Below are positions 24,882-29,386 of a stretch of 29,386 nucleotides of DNA, in pieces (position 1 is the first letter of the stretch; every line of letters starts with the position of its first letter). Source of the DNA: Clostridia bacterium. Lineage in GTDB: Bacteria > Bacillota > Clostridia > Christensenellales > Aristaeellaceae. The stretch is taken from contig JAEDGL010000012.1 of the NCBI GenBank assembly GCA_016297535.1, positions 1 through 29,386 on the forward strand, written 5' to 3'. Both the position numbers and the translations under genes were made by a program. The notes under the pieces were generated by a model. The model was given only the letters and a program-made list of their open reading frames with translations. It was not told the origin of the DNA and did not search any database.

Positions 24882-25406
24882 TTACTTCGCAGTAGCCATG
24901 GCGTAGGCCTTTTCCAGAGCCTTCAGGAAATCGGTGGTGTGCATGGTGCAGCCAGCCAGAACGTCGGCATTGGTGGGGTAGCCATCAGCCTCGGCAACGC
25001 CGGCGACAACCTCGTCCAGGGTCTTGCCAACGCAGTAGGCAGCCAGGAAGGCAGCCTGCTCGTCCCATTCCTTGCCGATGGGGGAAGCCTTCAGCATGCC
25101 GTAGTCGAGGCCCTTTTCACGCTTGGAGCGGATCTCGGCGTCCATGTCGGCGGTGATTTCGCCAGCAGCGTTGAAAGCGATCTTGGTCTGAGCCACGTCA
25201 AACAGGCAGGAAACGATCTTGCCTTCGTCGTCTACAACCAGAGCGCAAACGGTGGAGTCAACCTGAGCGTTGCCATCCTTCTCGGCGGTAGCAGCCTTGG
25301 AGGAGCCAATGCCGGTCTGAATGCCCAGGCCGTAGCCTTCGGCCAGAGAAGCCGCGCAGCACAGAGTCAGCGCCAGAGCCAGAACGAGAGCCAGAACTTT
25401 TTTCAT
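24882..25406 (-). CDS. Small secreted protein, function unknown
   Basis: A 174-residue exported protein. The signal peptide (KK, then Leu/Ala core to about residue 20, SLA-EG junction) is clear. The mature part has two halves: a beta-rich part (VCALVVDDEGKIVSCLFDVA) and a helical part (GKEWDEQAAFLAAYCVGK, then ADGYPTNADVLAGCTMHT). The pattern resembles small secreted proteins of Clostridia sometimes linked to FMN-binding or redox systems, but I cannot confirm a family. Four Cys in the mature part could form two disulfides. Start, ribosome site (AAGGAGG) and promoter are strong, suggesting high expression. Confidence 0.75.
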   Translation of the reverse strand: MKKVLALVLALALTLCCAASLAEGYGLGIQTGIGSSKAATAEKDGNAQVDSTVCALVVDDEGKIVSCLFDVAQTKIAFNAAGEITADMDAEIRSKREKGLDYGMLKASPIGKEWDEQAAFLAAYCVGKTLDEVVAGVAEADGYPTNADVLAGCTMHTTDFLKALEKAYAMATAK

Positions 25407-25453
25407 GGGAATAACCTCCTTTTTTGCACGCGATTCTTATACGCGTTGTTCCT

Positions 25454-25482
25454 ATTATAACAAAACTCTCATTGGTTTTCAA
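25454..25482 (-). promoter_or_regulatory. Strong promoter of the secreted-protein gene
   Basis: On the minus strand TTGAAA (25482-25477), a 17-base spacer and a perfect TATAAT (25459-25454), about 45 bases before the start codon. Confidence 0.8.
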
Positions 25483-25604
25483 TCTTTCCTATGAAAAAAC
25501 ATTTGTCAATTATTTTCGTTGTACCACCGCGCAAAACTTTCCCCCAAAAATGTTGCGCTTACACATTTTGCTTTGGTACGATGGTGTAAAGGGGAGAGAT
25601 GCTC

Positions 25605-25886
25605 ATGAAAAGCAAAAAAATAACATTAGATAAGCTGTTGATTGCAAATCGCAGAAAAACCGTTCTTTTGGTGATTTCGCTGGTGGGACTGTCGATTTTT
25701 GCTCCGCTTAAATCCTTTGTCAAGCAATGGCTTGTTAATTCCTCCAACAAGAAGGAAGTTTTTATGAACTTTCTGCTGGGAATGCCGATTACTCGACCGG
25801 TTGACGCATATGCCGCTGCGCCAGTACCTGGCCGAGCAAAGCGAAAACTGGCAAGCTGCGATGACGAACGATTTGCGAATGATTGA
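25605..25886 (+). pseudogene. N-terminal fragment of a broken ABC exporter gene
   Basis: Starting at ATG 25605 with GGGGAGAG upstream, about 64 codons read like the start of an ABC exporter: a basic N-terminus, one membrane segment (TVLLVISLVGLSIFAP), and then KKEVFMNFLLGMPITR, which matches the region that normally follows the second membrane segment. Homology then moves to another frame near 25795-25805; the original frame runs on as PVDAYAAAPVPG to a stop at 25884-25886. About 35-40 residues, roughly one membrane segment, also seem to be missing. It looks like a decayed gene whose remaining part is the next entry. Confidence 0.6.
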
Positions 25887-27255
25887 AGAGGATTATTACG
25901 CTGCCCTTTTTCAAATGGCTATGTGGGGCGGAATGGGTGTGATTGCCGTGATTTACATGGCCATGATTTCGCCGGTCCTGCTTCTGATCTCTTTGCTGCT
26001 GCCAGCTTTGCCGTTTCTTGCGCCCAAGCTGCTTGCGTCATTTTTGAGCAAAACAAAGGATGCATATGCCAAAACATACAATCGGTACTGTGCGAAGGTA
26101 AGCGAGTTTCTGCATGGGTATGAATCGCTTTTGCTAAACAAACGAAGAGCCTTTCTTGGAGAATCCATCAATGCGCTGTCCGATGAAAACATTTCCTGCG
26201 ACGATCAGATGAAGCAGGGAATAACCGTTTCAGCCATTGTAACCTCGCTGATCAGCTGGATCCCGGGATTTGTGGTTCTGGTGGTCAGTGCGTTTTTGAT
26301 GATTGACGGAACCATTTCGTTTGGCTATCTGGTTACCGCCAATTCCCTGATCAATTTTATTATCTCCCCGTTTCGTCTGGTAACGAACGCCTATATCTCC
26401 GTCAAATCATCAAAGGCCATCCAAAACAACATCAATCAGCTGATGAACTGCAATATCGCACAGGATGGGGAAAAAACCATTGACCGTGTGGATCATATCA
26501 GCATCCAAAACCTTTCCTTTGCTTATCCTGGATCCGGCCAGAATGTTCTGAACGATATCTGGATGGAAATTTCCAAAGGCAGTAAGATAGCGGTTGTTGG
26601 TACAAGCGGAAGCGGGAAAACCACGCTGCTCAAACTGATCGGCAAATTTGATTCCACCTACCGCGGCACCATTGATATCAACCAAACCGAATTAAGGCAA
26701 GTGAACGATAACGCCTATTTCGATCAAGTGGCGTATATTCTGCAGGAGCCCTTTCTGTTTGAGGCAACGCTTCGGGAAAACATTTGCCTGGGGGTGGATT
26801 ATCCAGACGAGCAGCTGACAAGAGCAATTGAAATGGCTGGCCTGAGCGAAATGATCGCGCATCTGCCAGCCGGGCTGGATACCATGCTTACCGGGCAGGG
26901 TGGAAATGTTTCGGGCGGCCAAAAGAAACGCATTGCCATTGCCAGAGCGCTGATCCGCGGCTGCGAGACCCTGCTGATTGATGAAGTCACCTCCTCCCTG
27001 GATATCGAAACAACGAGCGAAATTGTGCGGATGCTGCTTTCGCTGCCATGCACCGTAATCATCGTTACCCATGATCTGTTTGATTCCTATATGGATCTGT
27101 TTGACCGCATCTACTGCATCTCCAACGGCAGCATCGCGCAGCAGGGCACCTATGCCCAGCTGATGCGGCAGGATGGCGCGTTTTCACGGCTGGTTCAGTC
27201 AATGAACAAGCCCAAGGAGGAGAATCATCCGCAAAGCGCCTATGAAAAGGCCTGA
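25810..27255 (+). CDS. Remaining part of the ABC exporter: four membrane segments and intact ATPase domain
   Basis: The open frame (stop at 27253-27255) continues the exporter of the previous fragment, with TNDLRMIEEDYY of the first intracellular loop, further membrane segments, and then a complete ATPase domain: Walker A GTSGSGKTT, VSGGQ signature, Walker B TLLIDE and switch-region VTHD. The frame is open from 25768, but ATG 25810 has no ribosome site, so it may be untranslated unless by coupling or frameshifting. The whole gene is AT-richer than the surrounding genes by eye, which fits acquired DNA. Substrate is unknown; the family includes peptide and bacteriocin exporters. Confidence 0.7.
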   Translation: MPLRQYLAEQSENWQAAMTNDLRMIEEDYYAALFQMAMWGGMGVIAVIYMAMISPVLLLISLLLPALPFLAPKLLASFLSKTKDAYAKTYNRYCAKVSEFLHGYESLLLNKRRAFLGESINALSDENISCDDQMKQGITVSAIVTSLISWIPGFVVLVVSAFLMIDGTISFGYLVTANSLINFIISPFRLVTNAYISVKSSKAIQNNINQLMNCNIAQDGEKTIDRVDHISIQNLSFAYPGSGQNVLNDIWMEISKGSKIAVVGTSGSGKTTLLKLIGKFDSTYRGTIDINQTELRQVNDNAYFDQVAYILQEPFLFEATLRENICLGVDYPDEQLTRAIEMAGLSEMIAHLPAGLDTMLTGQGGNVSGGQKKRIAIARALIRGCETLLIDEVTSSLDIETTSEIVRMLLSLPCTVIIVTHDLFDSYMDLFDRIYCISNGSIAQQGTYAQLMRQDGAFSRLVQSMNKPKEENHPQSAYEKA

Positions 27256-27280
27256 ACCAGCCTGCGGGGCGCAGCGCTGC

Positions 27281-27320
27281 AATCAAAAACGGCCAGTCCC
27301 TTTTGGGGCTGACCGTTTGA
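27281..27320. terminator. Terminator between the broken ABC gene and rubredoxin
   Basis: A 10-bp core stem (27287-27296 with 27309-27318) extended by an inner GGG/CCC pairing, with TTTTTGATTG following on the minus strand. It fits termination of the rubredoxin gene, 7 bases after its stop; on the plus strand the T-run is weak. Confidence 0.75.
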
Positions 27321-27327
27321 TCATGGG

Positions 27328-27489
27328 TTAGTCTACGGGAGTAAAGGCGTCCTTGCCCAGTCCGCAGGTGGGGCAGGTCCAATCCTCGGGCACATCTTCC
27401 CAGGCAGTGCCGGGGGCAATGCCGTTGTCCGGATCACCTACAGCGGGATCATACACATAACCGCAGGGACATTCATACTTTTGCATCAT
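27328..27489 (-). CDS. Rubredoxin with a CxC first knuckle
   Basis: A 53-residue protein with the rubredoxin fold signature: YECPCGYVYDPAVGDPDNG at the N-terminus, APGTAWEDVPEDW in the middle and CPTCG at the end. Rubredoxins carry one iron bound by four Cys and pass single electrons, in anaerobes often to rubrerythrin or superoxide reductase. Here the second knuckle is normal C-x-x-C, but the first is C-P-C, one residue shorter than the usual C-x-x-C. Starts at 27489 and 27486 are both possible after AAGGAGG; the latter gives the usual MQKY start. It has its own promoter and a long structured leader. Confidence 0.88.
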   Translation of the reverse strand: MMQKYECPCGYVYDPAVGDPDNGIAPGTAWEDVPEDWTCPTCGLGKDAFTPVD

Positions 27490-27602
27490 GAAATCCTCCT
27501 TTTCTTTGATCGTTTCTCTGCCGGAATACCGCTTCGGCAGGCTTTCAAATGCTTTGCATAGGCGGGCTTTTGTTGCGCCCGCGCTTTTCCGGCATTTGAA
27601 AC
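27490..27602 (-). promoter_or_regulatory. Structured 5' leader of the rubredoxin gene
   Basis: From the predicted transcription start the leader is about 113 bases long. It holds a perfect 10-bp helix (27601-27592 with 27552-27543) enclosing a 6-bp GC hairpin (27582-27577 with 27567-27562). Nearer the gene is a third hairpin (27540-27535 with 27523-27518), about 20 bases before the ribosome site. No known riboswitch is recognised. Such a long structured leader on a 53-codon gene suggests RNA-level control or a stability element. Confidence 0.5.
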
Positions 27603-27608
27603 AGCATG

Positions 27609-27637
27609 ATTATATCACGCCGGCAAGACGCTTTCAA
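27609..27637 (-). promoter_or_regulatory. Promoter of the rubredoxin gene (extended -10)
   Basis: On the minus strand TTGAAA (27637-27632), a 17-base spacer and TGA-TATAAT, a perfect -10 (27614-27609) with an upstream TG. Confidence 0.8.
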
Positions 27638-27649
27638 GATTTTGGGAAG

Positions 27650-27666
27650 GGTTGTTTACAACAACC
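27650..27666. promoter_or_regulatory. Palindrome upstream of the rubredoxin promoter
   Basis: GGTTGTT-TAC-AACAACC, a perfect 7-bp inverted repeat with a 3-base centre, 13 bases upstream of the -35. It could be a repressor or activator site; it matches no operator consensus I can name. Confidence 0.35.
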
Positions 27667-27708
27667 AGAAAATGCTGCATGATTTTTTTCCGATTGGAAG
27701 GGCAGGTT

Positions 27709-27811
27709 TTTGCCTGTATTTCAGCCTTCACAGAGGCGAGCAGAAGCGGGTTGTACCACCGATGTACCACTTTAGGCAAGCAAAAAGGCCAGCCCCATAC
27801 AGGACTGACCT
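27709..27811. repeat. Interspersed repeat, copy A (103 bp)
   Basis: About 90% identical by eye to copy B at 28775-28875, in the same orientation. On the minus strand the order is: a terminator hairpin, two copies of GTGGTACA spaced with an 11-base period (seen on the plus strand as TGTACCAC at 27752-27759 and 27763-27770), and a 40-base conserved tail. It follows the rubrerythrin 3' remnant A. Direct repeats one helical turn apart suit a DNA-binding protein such as an integrase. Confidence 0.8.
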
Positions 27812-27812
27812 T
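27780..27812 (-). terminator. Terminator downstream of the rubrerythrin remnant A
   Basis: On the minus strand an 11-bp stem with G-T pairs (27812-27802 with about 27797-27785) and a short loop is followed by TTTTTGC. It lies inside repeat copy A, 16 bases after the rubrerythrin stop codon. Confidence 0.75.
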
Positions 27813-27827
27813 GTGAAACCCTTGGAA

Positions 27828-27896
27828 TTACTTGCCGAAGTACCGCTTGAGCAGGCCATCGAAAGCCTTGCCGTGGCGGGCCTCGTCGCGGGCCAT
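27828..27896 (-). pseudogene. Rubrerythrin 3' end remnant A
   Basis: On the minus strand the last 22 codons of a rubrerythrin are intact: MARDEARHGKAFDGLLKRYF, then GK and TAA at 27830-27828. This is the usual C-terminus of clostridial rubrerythrin, including the helix with conserved metal-site residues (E, H). The sequence upstream is not rubrerythrin: the zinc ribbon gene's TGA overlaps the ATG-equivalent of this fragment by one base. A typical rubrerythrin has about 180-195 residues, so nearly all of the gene is absent here. It keeps its natural position relative to a terminator. Confidence 0.8.
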
Positions 27897-28150
27897 CAAA
27901 TTCCGTACCAGTCTTCTGGGTTGCCTGGACGTTTCGCACCACATTTGGCACAAGTTCCTCTGGGTGCGCCTGCGTAGCTGTTTTTGTTCAGTTCACCGCA
28001 CTTTTCACATTTCCAGCGGCGCTCTTCTTCTGATATTGGGTGATACATGTCCGGTGCGACGTTGGGATATATGCGTTTGCACTTCGGGCACATGACATGG
28101 GAATCCCAGCGGGAATTTTCAAATTCACATCCGCATCTGCAAGTGACCAT
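27896..28150 (-). CDS. Small double zinc-ribbon protein
   Basis: An 84-residue protein with nine Cys. The first ribbon uses Cys4/6/8 with C21-x-x-C24; the second, C48-x-x-C51 and C67-x-x-C70 (WKCEKCGELN ... GTCAKCGAKRP), resembles a RanBP2-type or double zinc ribbon. Such ribbons bind RNA, DNA or protein. The start is ATG 28150 with AGGAGGG at 8 bases; the open frame above runs through the promoter. The stop abuts rubrerythrin remnant A exactly. There is no partner gene in the same operon. Confidence 0.75.
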   Translation of the reverse strand: MVTCRCGCEFENSRWDSHVMCPKCKRIYPNVAPDMYHPISEEERRWKCEKCGELNKNSYAGAPRGTCAKCGAKRPGNPEDWYGI

Positions 28151-28177
28151 GGATATCCCTCCTGATGTATTTTTGCT

Positions 28178-28206
28178 ATGATAGCACGAAAAACAGGCGG
28201 GGACAA
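28178..28206 (-). promoter_or_regulatory. Probable promoter of the zinc-ribbon gene
   Basis: On the minus strand TTGTCC (28206-28201), a 17-base spacer and TATCAT (28183-28178). The -35 lies in the loop and arm of the upstream terminator hairpin. Confidence 0.5.
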
Positions 28207-28219
28207 GTCCCGCCTGTTT
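28186..28219 (-). terminator. Terminator downstream of rubrerythrin remnant C
   Basis: A stem of at least 11 bp (28191-28201 with 28209-28219), extended by a GAC/GTC pairing with one bulge, is followed on the minus strand by TTTTTCG. It lies about 12 bases after the remnant's stop and differs in sequence from the terminator after remnant A. Confidence 0.8.
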
Positions 28220-28230
28220 AGAAGGTCGAA

Positions 28231-28292
28231 TTACTTGAAGTACCGCTTGAGCAGGCCTCGAACGCCTTGCCGTGGCGGACCTCATCTGCCAT
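28231..28292 (-). pseudogene. Rubrerythrin 3' end remnant C (frameshifted)
   Basis: On the minus strand the sequence reads MADEVRHGKAFE, then loses one G relative to remnant A, and continues in another frame as GLLKRYFK followed by TAA at 28233-28231. It is a second, diverged copy of the same rubrerythrin C-terminus, about 85% identical to remnant A by eye. It lies 16 bases after the stop of the unrelated 146-residue gene. No other part of a rubrerythrin gene precedes it. Confidence 0.72.
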
Positions 28293-28308
28293 TCTGTGAT
28301 GAACCCGG

Positions 28309-28749
28309 TCACCAACTTGCCTTGATACGGAATCCAATATAATGACAGGTATATACATGAATTTCTGAGAAAGCGATCGTTGAAACAGAATAGGATTGAA
28401 ACCCCATAGAGTCCAACCTTTCGTTGATTCTGGGGATTAAGGATTCCGCTTTCTCCCTAGCATGTAGTCTGGCTGTGATTTGGAATGTTAGTCTATCGCT
28501 GTACTGAATTGCACCCGAACTGTCTTCTGGTCCTGTGTAGCCATGTCTCACTTTAGGCGGCTTGTAATCAATACTGCGCTTGCCGTTTTTGGCTGCCTCT
28601 CTACAGTCATATTCAAAGCATTTCATGAGGCTATTGATGATCTGCTCTTCCCTTTGCTTTTCGTAATTTAATGCTCTTTGCAATTCCATTCTGCGTTTCA
28701 TCTGTTCCTGATTCGGCACATCACGAAGCTCGTCAACAAAACTTGCCAT
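28309..28749 (-). CDS. 146-residue protein of unknown function
   Basis: Not recognised as a known family. The N-terminal 55 residues are helical and charged (VPNQEQMKRRMELQRALNYE...), likely a coiled coil. A basic, Tyr/Pro-containing middle (YKPPKVRHGYTGPE) follows, then a mixed alpha/beta end. It is AT-richer than its surroundings. ATG 28749 follows GAGAGGGG at about 6-8 bases, and repeat copy B lies just upstream. It ends 16 bases before rubrerythrin remnant C. It could be a cargo gene of a mobile element; that is inferred from position. Confidence 0.6.
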   Translation of the reverse strand: MASFVDELRDVPNQEQMKRRMELQRALNYEKQREEQIINSLMKCFEYDCREAAKNGKRSIDYKPPKVRHGYTGPEDSSGAIQYSDRLTFQITARLHAREKAESLIPRINERLDSMGFQSYSVSTIAFSEIHVYTCHYIGFRIKASW

Positions 28750-28774
28750 GGAATTCCCCTCTCAGTCCCATAAA

Positions 28775-28875
28775 TTTGCCTGTATTTCAGCCTTCATAGA
28801 GGCGAGCAGAAGCAGGCTGTACCACCGATGTACCACTGCTGATAAGCAAAAGCCAGCCCCATACAGGACTGACCT
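28775..28875. repeat. Interspersed repeat, copy B (101 bp)
   Basis: The same block as copy A (27709-27811), with about five scattered substitutions and a divergent patch of about 8 bases after the direct repeats. TGTACCAC occurs at 28818-28825 and 28829-28836, again an 11-bp period. Its hairpin (28851-28875) lies 24 bases after the stop of the gene at 28899 and can act as that gene's terminator. Confidence 0.8.
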
Positions 28876-28898
28876 GCTCTCCATGCTCTCATGGTGTT

Positions 28899-29386
28899 TT
28901 ATTCCGCAGCTTCGCCCTTCGCAATACCAAAGAACTGCAGCTCAATACGATTGACGGTATCCGAATCCGATCCCCTGTACAGGTAAAGGGAATCCTCGCC
29001 GATATACGCATCCCCCAGGCCACGCAGCGCATCGGTTTCATACTGCTTCTGGAAATGATAGCCGATATAGGAGGATTTCTCAGTGGAAGGTTCGCCGTAA
29101 AGCGCCTTCACCTCATCCAGCGTCATTCCCAGACGAAGCCCGTCTGCCGTCACAAATTCATTTCCCTCTGCATCCGCAAAGTTCTGCTCAACCTTCACGG
29201 AAACGACCTTGAGGTTCGCCAGCTCAACGCCGTCCTCCTCCGTGTCGTTCATCACCTCAAATGTTACATATTCAGAACCGCCTTTATAGAAACCGATTGT
29301 CCTGGCGTATTTGTTGGCATCCAGCGTGCCGCCTCCCAGATCCCAGCCGTTCTCGGTGAAATCGGTCACTTTGCACGGAAGGGTAT
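28899..29386 (-). CDS. C-terminal part of a probable secreted or lipoprotein (5' end beyond the window)
   Basis: The frame runs off the right edge of the window: before the GTG at 29369 the reading frame stays open with TLPCK, so the true start lies outside. About 162 residues are present. They contain GWDLGGGTLD, a beta-rich part, then GLRLGMTLDEVKALYGEPS, a segment typical of small secreted or lipoprotein families with an SmpA-like fold, and ending FFGIAKGEAAE. No signal peptide can be judged from this piece. The terminator in repeat B lies just downstream. Confidence 0.6.
   Translation of the reverse strand, partial: TLPCKVTDFTENGWDLGGGTLDANKYARTIGFYKGGSEYVTFEVMNDTEEDGVELANLKVVSVKVEQNFADAEGNEFVTADGLRLGMTLDEVKALYGEPSTEKSSYIGYHFQKQYETDALRGLGDAYIGEDSLYLYRGSDSDTVNRIELQFFGIAKGEAAE

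Noticed and set aside
1..29386. CRISPR arrays, complete insertion sequences and rRNA genes
   Set aside because: No regularly spaced short repeats, no transposase or integrase reading frame and no rRNA-like sequence were seen; the two 100-bp repeat copies are 1 kb apart and not array-like.

Overview
The window reads as a chromosomal segment of an anaerobic Bacillota, most likely a gut-type Clostridia. The evidence is moderately GC-rich coding sequence with strong AGGAGG-type ribosome sites, Gram-positive style Sec signal peptides, LplB/LplC-type sugar permeases without a dedicated ATPase, a rubredoxin gene and rubrerythrin remnants (anaerobe oxidative-stress genes), and AsnA. The species cannot be named from the sequence.

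Layout. 1-1.9 kb: the end of an unknown gene and an ABC exporter half-transporter, sharing a strong bidirectional terminator with convergent asnA. 3.0-7.5 kb: a GNAT acetyltransferase, a translationally coupled minus-strand MoxR - DUF58 - membrane protein operon, and a second GNAT gene. 7.7-16.4 kb: a carbohydrate locus made of a GH130-type glycoside phosphorylase/hydrolase, a convergent LacI-family regulator, and a divergent operon of two CUT1 permeases, a solute-binding protein and two paralogous FAD-dependent oxidoreductases. No transport ATPase is encoded, so a shared MsmX-type ATPase elsewhere is expected. 16.8-19.4 kb: two secreted proteins with SH3-like regions. 19.6-25.4 kb: tRNA-Leu(CAA), an HTH regulator with a C-terminal Cys-rich module, an acidic protein with a Cys-rich tail, a diacylglycerol-kinase-type lipid kinase, a membrane protein, a sugar isomerase/epimerase-like TIM barrel, a third GNAT and a small secreted protein.

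25.5-29.4 kb is the accessory part. It holds an ABC transporter gene broken by a frameshift and probably a deletion, then a rubredoxin gene with a long structured leader. Beyond that are two separate remnants of the 3' end of a rubrerythrin gene, each lying immediately downstream of a small unrelated gene (a double zinc ribbon and a 146-residue unknown). A diverged repeat of about 100 bp occurs twice; each copy carries a terminator hairpin and an 8-bp direct repeat with an 11-bp period. The arrangement suggests repeated insertion of mobile DNA at the 3' end of rubrerythrin. No integrase, intact rubrerythrin or CRISPR array lies inside the window.

Several starts were moved inward from the longest possible reading frame because a promoter or ribosome site lies inside the longer frame. 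The clearest cases are the LacI regulator (TTG start) and MoxR.
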